From assembly GCF_038002345.1 (NCBI RefSeq), contig NZ_JBBOCJ010000001.1, positions 4,030,001-4,094,000 of the forward strand: a stretch of DNA of 64,000 bases, read 5' to 3'. This DNA comes from Paenibacillus sp. FSL M7-0420 (GTDB lineage Bacteria > Bacillota > Bacilli > Paenibacillales > Paenibacillaceae). The position numbers were made by a program, and so were the translations under genes. Positions 43,616 through 52,449 of the stretch are shown in pieces. A model generated the notes under the pieces. It saw nothing but the letters and a program-made list of their open reading frames with translations, was not told where the DNA came from and made no database searches. Each line of letters begins with the position of its first letter. Within the stretch, counting starts at the first letter, position 1.

Positions 43616-44905
43616 TTATTGCAAGGCCGAGCCTTCCAGCGGAGTGGCAACCTTGCGTTCTTCCAGGCGGCGCCACAATCGGTACAGCAGCGCCTTGACG
43701 GTGCGCAGGCGGATGTTGTCACGGGTGCCCTTCAGATTCAGCTCATATACCTCTGTCTTGCAGCCCCGCTCAGCCAGTCCTACGAACACAAGACCCACCG
43801 GCTTGCGCTCAGAATATCCCGGTCCGGCTACACCGGTAACCGATAAGCCGAAGTCCGTGTCACCAATCATACGCACCTGCTCAGCCAGCACCTCCGCAAC
43901 CTCGCGGCTCACCGCTCCCGGGGCATCCGGACCTTCAAGCATGGCGGAAGGCACATTCAGCAGTTTCTTCTTAATATCATTGGAATAACACACGATCCCC
44001 CCGGCAAACATGGAGGCGCTGCCCGGAATATTCGTAATACTCTCCATCAGCAGACCGCCCGTACAGCTCTCGGCAGCACTCAGCGTGAGTCCCGCATCCG
44101 CCATCCAGTCCACAATGAGCTGCTCCAGCGGCACATCGATGTTGGCATACAGATGCTCCGGCAGAATGTCAGCAATCGTCTTCTCGAGAGCATCGAGCTT
44201 GACCATAGCTTCCCGCTCGGACGGCGCCTTGGTGGAGATGCGCACGGTCACTTCGCCTTCCTTGGCATACGGGGCAATCGTTGGATCGCTCTGGCTGCGG
44301 ATCAGCTCAATCAGCTTGTCCTCCAGCAGCGACTCGCCAATCCCGGCGAACTTCAGCATCTTCGAGTAGAGCGGCATTTCACCAGTAAGAGCATGCTGCT
44401 GAAGCCATGGCTTGGCCTTATCCGTGAACATCGGCTTCATCTCCCGGGGCGGGCCGGGCAGCACGATATAATATTTGTCTTCTTCTGCAAAAGCAATCCC
44501 TACCGCAAGGCCGGCATCATTGGACAGAGGAGTCGTCCCTTCAATGACAAGCGCCTGCTTGCGGTTATTCTCAGTCATTACAATCTTGCGGTCATCGAAG
44601 AAGCGCTGCACATGATCCATGGCCAGCTGGTCGATATGCAGGGTCCGGCCAAGCGCCGCAGCCAGCGCATCCTTGGTCAGGTCATCCTCGGTCGGGCCAA
44701 TCCCGCCCGTGAACAATATAACATCCGCCCGGCTCTGAGCAATCCGGATCGCTTCCAGAAGGCGGCTTTTGTTATCTCCCACAACGGTCTGAAAATAAAC
44801 GTCAATGCCTAATGCAGCCAGCTCGACTGAAAGAAACTGGGCATTGCTGTTCACGATTTGTCCAAGTAAAAGTTCTGTTCCAACGGCAATAATCTCTGCT
44901 TTCAT
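43616..44905 (-). CDS. cinA: CinA-like nicotinamide-nucleotide protein
   Basis: The 429-aa protein combines an N-terminal MoCF/COG1058 domain (MKAEIIAVGTELLLGQIVNSNAQ, then FTGGIGPTEDDLTKDALA) with a C-terminal amidohydrolase domain (AESCTGGLLMESITNIPGSASMF-like, VTGVAGPGYSERKPVG). In bacteria such proteins act as ADP-ribose pyrophosphatase or NMN deamidase, and the gene is damage/competence-linked in some species. It lies between pgsA and recA as in Bacillus. Confidence 0.95.
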   Translation of the reverse strand: MKAEIIAVGTELLLGQIVNSNAQFLSVELAALGIDVYFQTVVGDNKSRLLEAIRIAQSRADVILFTGGIGPTEDDLTKDALAAALGRTLHIDQLAMDHVQRFFDDRKIVMTENNRKQALVIEGTTPLSNDAGLAVGIAFAEEDKYYIVLPGPPREMKPMFTDKAKPWLQQHALTGEMPLYSKMLKFAGIGESLLEDKLIELIRSQSDPTIAPYAKEGEVTVRISTKAPSEREAMVKLDALEKTIADILPEHLYANIDVPLEQLIVDWMADAGLTLSAAESCTGGLLMESITNIPGSASMFAGGIVCYSNDIKKKLLNVPSAMLEGPDAPGAVSREVAEVLAEQVRMIGDTDFGLSVTGVAGPGYSERKPVGLVFVGLAERGCKTEVYELNLKGTRDNIRLRTVKALLYRLWRRLEERKVATPLEGSALQ

Positions 44906-44964
44906 AGCTGACGTTCTCCTCCTGATTGTAGGTATCCTGCAAGGTTCAGCCTGTTCTGGGCGTC

Positions 44965-45552
44965 TCAGGCTTTGTTCAAATCCAGCAGATCCTTGTTCTT
45001 CACGAAATAATCAATGCCAGAGTAAATGGTAATGATGGCTGCCGCCCAGATCGCAATGTCATCCACAGGGATACTGACGAACTGGAACGGGAAATTGTTA
45101 AGCAGCAGCAGGGAAATGGCAACAATCTGAATCACTGTTTTTACCTTTCCCCATTTGCTTGCAGCCACTACCTTCCCTTCCAGCAGTGCCACCTGGCGCA
45201 GGCCGGTCACAGCAAACTCGCGGCTGATGATGACAATGGCAATCCAGGAATCGCATCTTCCCAGCTCAACCAGCGAGATCAGCACGGCCGAGACCAGCAG
45301 CTTATCCGCAAGCGGATCGAGCAGCTTGCCCAGATTGGTGACCATGTTATATTTTCTGGCTATGTAACCGTCAATTCCATCGGTACTGGCTGCCAGCAGA
45401 AAAATAACCGCCGCGACCAAGTGATTAATTGAAAGCTGAAAGGAGCCCCAATGTATCGGTTCCGGATAGAAGCTGAAGTCCACCAGCAGAAAAAACATCA
45501 TGATTGGGATAAGGCAAATACGTGCTAATGTGATGCGGTTGGGTAAATTCAC
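44965..45552 (-). CDS. pgsA: CDP-diacylglycerol-glycerol-3-phosphate 3-phosphatidyltransferase
   Basis: The 195-aa integral membrane enzyme makes phosphatidylglycerol phosphate. The CDP-alcohol phosphotransferase motif D-G-x2-A-R-x8-G-x3-D-x3-D is visible in DGIDGYIARKYN and TNLGKLLDPLADKLL. Several membrane helices follow. It begins at a GTG (45552) preceded by GAGGAACC. It lies 59 bp upstream of cinA, with no terminator between, forming an operon. Confidence 0.96.
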   Translation of the reverse strand: MNLPNRITLARICLIPIMMFFLLVDFSFYPEPIHWGSFQLSINHLVAAVIFLLAASTDGIDGYIARKYNMVTNLGKLLDPLADKLLVSAVLISLVELGRCDSWIAIVIISREFAVTGLRQVALLEGKVVAASKWGKVKTVIQIVAISLLLLNNFPFQFVSIPVDDIAIWAAAIITIYSGIDYFVKNKDLLDLNKA

Positions 45553-45647
45553 TGAAGGTTCCTCCCCTAGTCCATACGAATCCGGTATTCCAGCATTTTC
45601 TTCAAAACTGCTTAGCTAGTATATTATAGCCATAAATAAGTGTCAAA

Positions 45648-45694
45648 AAAACATGAAGCACCCCGCAAGTAAGGTAAGTATACACTGCGGGGCA
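45648..45694 (-). terminator. Intrinsic terminator of yajQ
   Basis: On the minus strand GCCCCGCA pairs with TTGCGGGGTGC after a 16-nt loop, followed by TTTTTTTGAC. Confidence 0.75.
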
Positions 45695-45701
45695 CATGAT
45701 C

Positions 45702-46193
45702 TTACTTTAAATTGTTAAACTGTAAATCAAGCGGCAAATCAGCCTTGCGCAAGAGCTGGATAATCTGCTGGAGATCGTCGCGGCTTTTGCCGGTCACGCG
45801 GATCTGATCACCCTGGATCGTGCTCTTAACCTTCAGCTTGGAATCGCGGATCAGAATATTGATCTTCTTCGCGTTCTCCTGGTCTATTCCTTGCCGCAGT
45901 CCCAGCCGCTGGCGCACCGTGCCGAGCGAAGCCGGCTCCACTTTGCCGAAATCCATATTCTTCAGCGTGATTCCCCGCTTCACCATCTTGGTCTGGAGGA
46001 TATCAATCACTGCATTCAGCTTGTATTCATCCTCTGAGGCGATGACAAGCGCATCCTTCTCCAGCTTCAGGCTGCTCTTGCTGTTCTTGAAATCAAACCG
46101 GTTATCGATTTCCTTCTCGGTCTGATGAACCGCATTGGTCAGCTCCTGCATATCCATCTTGGATACGATATCAAATGAACTTTCTGAACTCAT
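45702..46193 (-). CDS. yajQ: YajQ family cyclic-di-GMP/nucleic-acid-binding protein
   Basis: The 163-aa DUF520 protein has two ferredoxin-like folds: SSFDIVSKMDMQELTNAVHQ, then ENAKKINILIRDSKLKVKST and GDQIRVTGKSRDDLQQIIQL. Some homologues bind c-di-GMP and others RNA or nucleotides; the ligand here is unknown. AAAGGATG precedes the ATG at 46193; the upstream extension to 46289 has no start signals. It is an insertion relative to the Bacillus gene order. Confidence 0.93.
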   Translation of the reverse strand: MSSESSFDIVSKMDMQELTNAVHQTEKEIDNRFDFKNSKSSLKLEKDALVIASEDEYKLNAVIDILQTKMVKRGITLKNMDFGKVEPASLGTVRQRLGLRQGIDQENAKKINILIRDSKLKVKSTIQGDQIRVTGKSRDDLQQIIQLLRKADLPLDLQFNNLK

Positions 46194-46279
46194 GGTTCCA
46201 CATCCTTTACTTACAATTAGTCTGTTCCTATTATATGAGATAGGGGCTCTTAAGTCTAATACTGGAAAAGAGTCAGGTG

Positions 46280-46318
46280 GAAACGGCATTCCGTCCTTTG
46301 TAAGGACGGTACCGTTTC
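46280..46318. repeat. Inverted repeat (long hairpin) upstream of yajQ
   Basis: GAAACGG...CCGTCCT-TTGT-AAGGACGG...CCGTTTC forms two stacked 7-bp stems with a small internal bulge. No T-run follows on either strand, so it is not a terminator. The sequence after it (AGCGAGAAATAGAAGGATAA) looks like non-coding interspersed sequence. Confidence 0.7.
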
Positions 46319-46373
46319 AGCGAGAAATAGAAGGATAATTTATAGCGTGAACATATAAATTCTTATATTTGCA

Positions 46374-46411
46374 CCTAAAAACACGCCTCCCGGAACCTGT
46401 CCGGGAGACGC
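46374..46411 (-). terminator. Intrinsic terminator of the 53-aa gene
   Basis: On the minus strand GCGTCTCCCGG-ACAGGTT-CCGGGAGGCGT followed by GTTTTTAGG. Confidence 0.8.
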
Positions 46412-46424
46412 TCACCTCTAAATA

Positions 46425-46586
46425 TTATCTGCTGCGTGCAGGAGCCCGGAACATATCCAGAATCCCCAGCAGAACATGTGCCAGTCCAAAGCCCAGAATA
46501 CCATATCCCCAGGCGCCCGGTGTCAAATAATACCCCAGGAGACTGACAATAATGCCAAGCCCTGTTACAATCCAGCTGACGGTCAT
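46425..46586 (-). CDS. 53-aa hydrophobic membrane protein
   Basis: A short open frame starts at ATG 46586 (MTVSWIVTGLGIIVSLLGYY) with GAGGTG 9 nt upstream and ends in the basic tail FRAPARSR. Two hydrophobic segments, about residues 4-20 and 27-45, are joined by the turn LTPGAWGYG. A terminator follows directly, and rodZ lies 83 bp upstream on the same strand. The start signals, membrane pattern and terminator make it a credible small gene; function unknown. Confidence 0.7.
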   Translation of the reverse strand: MTVSWIVTGLGIIVSLLGYYLTPGAWGYGILGFGLAHVLLGILDMFRAPARSR

Positions 46587-46669
46587 GAGAGAATACACCT
46601 CACTTTGGCGTAAGAACTGTTAAACACTTCTAGGTTCTCCATTCTGCCAAAGACTATACATCGGGTGTA

Positions 46670-47617
46670 CTATTCTCCTGTAGTGCTACCGTCAGTAGCG
46701 CCGTCCGTCCCGCTATCCAGTTCAAGCAGCAGGCGCGAGGAGGTTTTGCCGTCGGTGATAGCCTGTCCGTTGACCGAAATCGCGGTAGCCGGTGAATATC
46801 CCGATTTGATATACATTCCGCCGCTGTCCAGTGTAAAGCTCAGATTCTCACCGGCCTTGGTGTTCCCGAAGCTGAGCTTCTCCCCCTTGGAGTTCTCGCC
46901 CTTGTACACTTCAAGCCAGCTGACTCCCGTAGCGGCAATCTGTACCTGAACCGGGGTTCCGGCAGGTGCAGAGACCTTGTAAATGGTCGTCTTGCCCGAT
47001 TTACGGTCCTGAGTAACGGTGACAGCACCCGGAGAAGCCGATGGAGACGGCTCTGGAGTTGCAGTAGGCGCAGTGGTTGCCGCGGCTCCAGCATCAGGCG
47101 TAGCCGCCGCATCCGCTGTCGCTGAAGGCACTGCACCGCCTCCAGCGGCAGTAGGAGAAGGCTTCACCTTCGCCGGATCTTGCGTGGCAGTCGTCAGGTT
47201 TGCATTATCCGCTTTCTCCGGCGAATCATTATTCAGCGTGGAAGAGGCATATAAGTAGATGACCACCAGGATCAGCACCGGGAAGGTCCACATCAGCAAG
47301 GTCGGGAGCCACTTGGCGTTACGCTCCGTTTCAGGCTTGCGGCTCCGCTTCTGAATCACGGTCTCCATGGTAGTATCGACAGGAGCAGCAGGCACATTGC
47401 CGTGCTCCTCCATCAGCTCATCCGGGTTAACCCCGACCGCCTCGGCATAGGTTTTGATAAAGGCCCGGACATAAAAGCTGCCCGGAAGCACTTTATAATC
47501 CCCTGCTTCGATGGCTTCCAAATATTTTTTGCGGATCTTTGTTACTTCCTGGACATCATCAAGACTCATCCCCTTTTGCAGACGAGCCTCCTTCAAATGC
47601 CGGCCCAGTTCCGACAT
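46670..47617 (-). CDS. rodZ: RodZ-like cytoskeletal membrane protein
   Basis: The 315-aa protein has an N-terminal HTH_25 domain (LGRHLKEARLQKGMSLDDVQEVTKIRK) that binds MreB in RodZ. A single transmembrane helix (LPTLLMWTFPVLILVVIYLY, about 125-145) is followed by a long Pro/Ala/Thr-rich extracellular linker and a C-terminal DUF4115 beta domain. AGGAGGTGATGG places the start at ATG 47617. It corresponds to ymfM of Bacillus and takes part in rod-shape maintenance. Confidence 0.92.
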   Translation of the reverse strand: MSELGRHLKEARLQKGMSLDDVQEVTKIRKKYLEAIEAGDYKVLPGSFYVRAFIKTYAEAVGVNPDELMEEHGNVPAAPVDTTMETVIQKRSRKPETERNAKWLPTLLMWTFPVLILVVIYLYASSTLNNDSPEKADNANLTTATQDPAKVKPSPTAAGGGAVPSATADAAATPDAGAAATTAPTATPEPSPSASPGAVTVTQDRKSGKTTIYKVSAPAGTPVQVQIAATGVSWLEVYKGENSKGEKLSFGNTKAGENLSFTLDSGGMYIKSGYSPATAISVNGQAITDGKTSSRLLLELDSGTDGATDGSTTGE

Positions 47618-47665
47618 ACCATCACCTCCTGAATGTTGTGTGAGCAATGCTCTTAATGAAATATA

Positions 47666-48433
47666 TTAAAGATCTTCACTGTAGCTTGTCGTAAACGACT
47701 CGTACAATATCTCTTCGTTCGGTGAATTGCGCAGCTCAATAATAATATCGAAGTCATCGAAGGTGAATTCGGATTCCCGCACAAAAATATCAGGATGCTC
47801 AATCACCTTGGTGCTTGCCATACTCATGACATTCTGCAGCAGGTTATAATGCTTCTCGTTCGAGCGGATGGTGCTGACGATCCCGTCAATGATAAATACA
47901 TTATGCGGATTCATCTCGTCTTCGGCGAGCTGGCTGCGGACGGTCTGGCGCAGCAGCGTAGAGGAGACAAACGTCCAGCGCTTCATCGCACAGACGCTGC
48001 CGGCAATAATCGATTCTGTCTTGCCAACCCGCGGCATACCACGTAGTCCTATAACCTGATTGCCTTCCCTCTTAAACAGCTCGCCCAGGAAATCGACCAG
48101 CAGCCCGAGCTCATCGCGGGTGAAGCGGAAGGTCTTGCGGTCATCCGAATCCCGGTCGATATACCGTCCATGCCGGACGGCCAGTCGGTCCACAAGCCGC
48201 GGTGTACGGAGTGCCGTAACCGTTATATTATCAACTTTCTTGAGCATTTCGCCCATCAGCATGATCTTCTCATCGTCGCTGGTTTCCAGCAGCATTCCGC
48301 GCGTCTTGCCTTCCACGCCGTTAATCGTCAGAATATTGACTTCCAGCATCCCCAGCATCGAAGCGATGTCGCCTAACAGACCGGGTCTGTTCTTATGTAT
48401 CTTATACTCCATATACCATTGTTTATATTCCAC
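47666..48433 (-). CDS. ymfK: YmfK family protein (DUF3388) with ACT and P-loop motifs
   Basis: The start is GTG 48433, fixed by GAGGTG 7 nt upstream; the longer frame to 48529 contains no homologous sequence. The 255-aa protein has an ACT-like N-terminus (YKIHKNRPGLLGDIASMLGM, then ILTINGVEGKTRGMLL) and a Walker A sequence GMPRVGKTES near residue 135. It belongs to a family restricted to Bacillales and encoded next to rodZ. Biochemical role unknown. Confidence 0.88.
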   Translation of the reverse strand: MEYKQWYMEYKIHKNRPGLLGDIASMLGMLEVNILTINGVEGKTRGMLLETSDDEKIMLMGEMLKKVDNITVTALRTPRLVDRLAVRHGRYIDRDSDDRKTFRFTRDELGLLVDFLGELFKREGNQVIGLRGMPRVGKTESIIAGSVCAMKRWTFVSSTLLRQTVRSQLAEDEMNPHNVFIIDGIVSTIRSNEKHYNLLQNVMSMASTKVIEHPDIFVRESEFTFDDFDIIIELRNSPNEEILYESFTTSYSEDL

Positions 48434-48580
48434 TTGTGCGCACCTCATAGATTCCTTTTCCCTGCATGTTGTTTCAGATACACGGGTCATGTTAATGATA
48501 TATAAAAAAAAATTGAAAGGCAAGGACACGATTGTAATAATTGCAGAAAAGCTCCCGCAAGGGGAGCTTCTTCCGCGTAC

Positions 48581-48841
48581 CTATGCGTTTTTCTTCGCCA
48601 GTTTGACCATGAGTCCGGCAATGGTATGCTTCTCATCATCCGTCCCGACATCCCACAGCTCTTTGATGGCCCGGTTGGAATAGTTGCCCGGATCGACCTT
48701 CTTGTCGAGGAATTCCCCGATTTCGAACGCCAGCTTGGTGATGGTCTCGTCGCTCATCCCCATTTTTTCGGCCTGAATGACCCGGTCGCCCAAAAAGCTT
48801 TTCCAGGTATCAAAGTTCTTCACTACGGAATCTGTTGACAT
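48581..48841 (-). CDS. ymfJ: DUF3243 family protein YmfJ
   Basis: The 86-aa all-helical protein (MSTDSVVKNFDTWKSFLGDR, then MGMSDETITKLAFEIGEFLD and GLMVKLAKKNA) matches the conserved YmfJ proteins of Bacillales. GGAGG precedes the ATG. It keeps its conserved place between ymfI and ymfK. Function unknown. Confidence 0.9.
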   Translation of the reverse strand: MSTDSVVKNFDTWKSFLGDRVIQAEKMGMSDETITKLAFEIGEFLDKKVDPGNYSNRAIKELWDVGTDDEKHTIAGLMVKLAKKNA

Positions 48842-48973
48842 CTTAAATCCTCCTCAGGTTTGTAATGATATTGAGATTTAGAAGCAACAGTTATAATATG
48901 TCTCAAGCCGGAAGGTCTTATGCTGGAGCATTTCTCCAGAGCAGGCTCATGGTTCCTGGCATTATACCGGTTA

Positions 48974-49741
48974 TTACGTAATCCAGCCGCCGTTCGGACT
49001 GATGACCTGACCCGTGATATAACCGGACTCAGGCAGCGCCAGAAAATAAACAAGCGAGGATATATCCTCAGGGGTAGCCAGCCTCCCCGCAGGGATCTCC
49101 TCCTCCAGCATTTTCAGTTCATCCGCCTGCAGATTGGACAGCATGGCCGTGTGAACTGCTCCAGGCGCTACAGCGTTCACAGTGACCTTGGAGGGGGCCA
49201 GCTCCTTGGCGAGCGCCTTGGTAAAAGCATTCACTCCGCCCTTACTGGCCGAATAAGCCACTTCACAGGAGGCACCTGAGATCCCCCACACCGAAGACAC
49301 ATTAATGATCCGGCCGTAACGCTGCGTGACCATATAAGGCATGAAAATCTGGCTGCACATGAAGGTGCCCTTCAGATTCACCGCCATGATATCGTCCCAC
49401 TCCTCCTCGGTCAGATCGGCTAACATGCCATAATGAGCTTTCCCGGCATTATTGACCAGGATATCCGGCATCATGCCGCTGCTCTCCAGCCTTTCAGCCA
49501 TGCGTACGAGCTGACTACGGTCTTTCATGTCCGCCGCTACAGTCATTACCTTCGCCCCCAGCGCCAGACAGCGCCGGGCCACATCATTTGCCGCTTCATG
49601 CGAATTCATATAATGAATCACAATATTCATCCCCACCGAAGCAAAACGCTCAGCGATCGCGCCGCCGATTCCCCCGCTGCCCCCGGTAATGAGCACTGTC
49701 ATTTCGCCAATCGGTTTGCTGTCCTCTCCCGGTAACATCAT
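48974..49741 (-). CDS. ymfI: EF-P 5-aminopentanone reductase (SDR)
   Basis: This 255-aa short-chain dehydrogenase in the ymfI position reduces the 5-aminopentanone group on Lys32 of elongation factor P to 5-aminopentanol in Bacillus. It shows LITGGSGGIGGAIAERF, NNAGKAHYG, INVSSVWGISG, YSASKGGVNAFTKALA and the C-terminal TGQVISPNGGWIT. The start overlaps the ymfH stop by one base. The EF-P role rests on synteny and on family knowledge. Confidence 0.88.
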   Translation of the reverse strand: MMLPGEDSKPIGEMTVLITGGSGGIGGAIAERFASVGMNIVIHYMNSHEAANDVARRCLALGAKVMTVAADMKDRSQLVRMAERLESSGMMPDILVNNAGKAHYGMLADLTEEEWDDIMAVNLKGTFMCSQIFMPYMVTQRYGRIINVSSVWGISGASCEVAYSASKGGVNAFTKALAKELAPSKVTVNAVAPGAVHTAMLSNLQADELKMLEEEIPAGRLATPEDISSLVYFLALPESGYITGQVISPNGGWIT

Positions 49742-51021
49742 TAAGGACTCACCACCAGCGACACGGCCAGCTGCTCCCAGTTCACATGGGCATGGAGCCG
49801 GGCATTCACTTCCTCCAGAGTGATCGATTCATACAGGGGAAGCACTTCAAACAGATCTCCTCCACGGAACTGGTAACGGGTGAACTCATGGGCAATGCTC
49901 TCCGGCGAATTCAGCATCCGCAGGAAGCCGCCGATTTTCTTTTTGCGGGCCCGTTCGAAATCCTTCTCCGCGAAGCCCGTCTCCAGAATACGTCCTACCT
50001 CTTCCTTAATCCGTTCAAGCAGCAGCCCCGGATCTTTGGTATCGCCGCCGATCGCCGAGAAGGCATACTCCGCAGAGCTGTTAAATTCGTGACCGAAGCT
50101 GTCGGAGATCAATTCCTCGTCATAGAGCTTCTGATACAATGCCGTACTGCTGCCAAACAGCAGATCCAGCATCAGCTTCGTGGTCAGATCACGGCGCACC
50201 GCCGCTTCACCGCTCAGACCATCCACCTTTTCCTTGAAGCCGAACATCATTTTGGGGATGGATACAGCGAGCCTGCTCTCCACATGCTTGGAGGCTACCT
50301 GCTCAGGCTCCTCCGCGAAGATACGCGTAATTTCACCCTGCTTCTCATAGCTCTTGCCCTGCTGATTGCTGCGGATCAGTTCAAATACCTGCTCAGGGTC
50401 CACTCCGCCGACAACGAACAGCAGCATATTGCTGGGATGATAGAAGGAATTGTAGCAGGTGTACAGCGTTTCTTTGGTGATGGTTGAGATCGACTCAATA
50501 GTACCGGCAATATCGATGTGAACCGGATGGGTAACGTACATCGCTTCAATCAGCCCGAAATAGACGCGCCAGTCGGGATTGTCGGCATACATATTGATTT
50601 CCTGCCCAATAATTCCCTTCTCCTTCTCCACGTTCTCATCGGTAAAATAAGGACGCTGCACAAAATCAACAAGCGTGCTTAGATTCTGCTCAATATTCTC
50701 CGTGGCCGAGAAAAGGTAGACCGTCTGGTCGAAGCTGGTGAAGGCATTCGCAGACGCACCATTGGAAGCAAAAGTGGCAAAAATGTCGCCTTCCGGCTCC
50801 TCGAACATTTTATGCTCCAGGAAATGGGCAATTCCGTCAGGTACTGTAGTCTCCTCACCGCCCGCCACCTTGAAGTGATTGTCTACCGAACCGTATTTCG
50901 TGGCAAAGGTGGCGTAGGTTTTGAGAAAAGCCGGCTTCGGCAGCACATACACCTGCAGTCCGTTATCCATAACCTCATGATAAAGTGTTTCTTGAAGCCG
51001 TTCGTAATGGAGCTTCTCCAT
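49741..51021 (-). CDS. ymfH: M16 family zinc peptidase YmfH
   Basis: The 426-aa pitrilysin-family protein has the inverted zinc motif HFLEH (IAHFLEHKMFEEPEGD) near residue 68, followed by the distal Glu region (EKEKGIIGQEINMYADNPDW). It is the catalytic member of a pair with the inactive-looking YmfF encoded immediately upstream; M16 pairs usually act as heterodimers. Its cellular substrate is not known. Confidence 0.92.
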   Translation of the reverse strand: MEKLHYERLQETLYHEVMDNGLQVYVLPKPAFLKTYATFATKYGSVDNHFKVAGGEETTVPDGIAHFLEHKMFEEPEGDIFATFASNGASANAFTSFDQTVYLFSATENIEQNLSTLVDFVQRPYFTDENVEKEKGIIGQEINMYADNPDWRVYFGLIEAMYVTHPVHIDIAGTIESISTITKETLYTCYNSFYHPSNMLLFVVGGVDPEQVFELIRSNQQGKSYEKQGEITRIFAEEPEQVASKHVESRLAVSIPKMMFGFKEKVDGLSGEAAVRRDLTTKLMLDLLFGSSTALYQKLYDEELISDSFGHEFNSSAEYAFSAIGGDTKDPGLLLERIKEEVGRILETGFAEKDFERARKKKIGGFLRMLNSPESIAHEFTRYQFRGGDLFEVLPLYESITLEEVNARLHAHVNWEQLAVSLVVSP

Positions 51022-51023
51022 CC

Positions 51024-52304
51024 CTATTCCTCCTTCCCTGTCAGGAAATAAATCGTATCCAGCTCAAAAGTATCCGCCGCAGCCTTCACTTCAGCCGCCC
51101 CCATGCCGTCGACCTGGTCCATCAGCTCCTGGGCAGAACGGTCTTTGCCGGATAGCTGGCGGTTGAAATCAAAGGAAATCATCTCAAACGCCGAATCCTG
51201 AATCTCGGACAGCAGGTTGCGGATCATCGCCTTGGTCTGGCTAAGCTCCAGGTCAGTGATATTGCCGGCCTTCAGCTCATCCAGCTGCTTGCGGATAATA
51301 TCAACGGCTTTGCCGTAGTTCTGGGTCTCGATCCCCGATTGAATCGTCCCGATACCCTTATGCCCGTCATAACGGGAGGAGGCATAATACGCCAGACTCT
51401 CCTTCTCGCGCACATTGACGAACAGCTTGGAATGCGGGTAACCGCCAAGAATACCGTTGTACATCAGCGCGGAAGCATACCGGTCATCCTTGTAGGTAAT
51501 CGAGGTCCGCAGCCCCATGTTCAGCTTGCCTTGATTCACATCCAGCTTCTCCTCCACCGTCCGCACTTCCGTAACCGTGACTGGCGTGAAGTCCGAGGTG
51601 TAGCCTCCGGCTTCGGAGTGATGGGCCCGGCCAAAATGAGCTGTCACCAGCTTCTCGACCTCCTCAGGTGTGGTATCGCCCACAACATACAGATCAAGCG
51701 TAGCCCCATTCAGCCAGGAGGTATAGCTCTGGTACAGCGTCTCAGGCGTGATAGCATCCAGATCGGCCCGTTGACCGAGGGGATGAAGACGGTAAGGCTC
51801 GTTGCGGCACATTTCCTCAATGCAGCGTTCTGCCGCGTAGCGGATTTTGTCATTCACAATGGATTCCAGCTTCTTGCGGATCGTCTCGCGTTCTGTAGCT
51901 ACATAAGAAGCCCGGAAGCTTCCATTCTCAAGCAGGGGGCGGGTCAATACCTCTCCCAGAAAAGCAAAGGATTCCCCAAGCAGGCTCTCCTTGCTCTGCA
52001 CAAAGGAATCATTGATCGTATCCATCCGGAACTGGACAATCTGGTAATCCCCGCGTTTATAAATATCGAAGCCGAAGCCGGCACCGTACAGCTCCTCCAG
52101 ACGCTCGCGGAATTGGGTTGTTTCCGGGTAGGACGCTGTCCCCCGGCGGAGTACAAACGGAACCAGTGCGGTAGAGGTCACTGTACTTTCTTCAAGCGGA
52201 ACGCCTGCATACAGTGAGATGGCGAATGTCTTGAACGCCTTGGTCGGCAGAACATGTATGCGCATGCCTGCGGCATGGCCATGTTGAAATCCATTATTAG
52301 TCAA
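51024..52304 (-). CDS. ymfF: M16 family protein YmfF lacking the zinc motif
   Basis: About 426 aa, homologous to YmfH. At the position of HxxEH it has ALVPFVLRRGTASYP, so zinc cannot be bound there. Its C-terminal half keeps the family's ISYKDDRYASALMYNGILGG-like region. The start is a TTG; the one at 52304 sits 8 nt after AAAGGAG, whereas the TTG at 52310 would be too close. It lies 2 bp upstream of ymfH, so the two are translated together and probably form a heterodimer. Confidence 0.9.
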   Translation of the reverse strand: MTNNGFQHGHAAGMRIHVLPTKAFKTFAISLYAGVPLEESTVTSTALVPFVLRRGTASYPETTQFRERLEELYGAGFGFDIYKRGDYQIVQFRMDTINDSFVQSKESLLGESFAFLGEVLTRPLLENGSFRASYVATERETIRKKLESIVNDKIRYAAERCIEEMCRNEPYRLHPLGQRADLDAITPETLYQSYTSWLNGATLDLYVVGDTTPEEVEKLVTAHFGRAHHSEAGGYTSDFTPVTVTEVRTVEEKLDVNQGKLNMGLRTSITYKDDRYASALMYNGILGGYPHSKLFVNVREKESLAYYASSRYDGHKGIGTIQSGIETQNYGKAVDIIRKQLDELKAGNITDLELSQTKAMIRNLLSEIQDSAFEMISFDFNRQLSGKDRSAQELMDQVDGMGAAEVKAAADTFELDTIYFLTGKEE

Positions 52305-52449
52305 GTCCAAAACTCCTTTGCAGCGTGGATGGATGCTCTATAACAAGTTTATGAAGTATTATCCATTCTAAACCATTCCAAAGTAAGGAAGCAACCGGAG
52401 GACAGCGTACCGGTTGCTCTTACGGAGGGTTGTATACAGACACAGTAAG

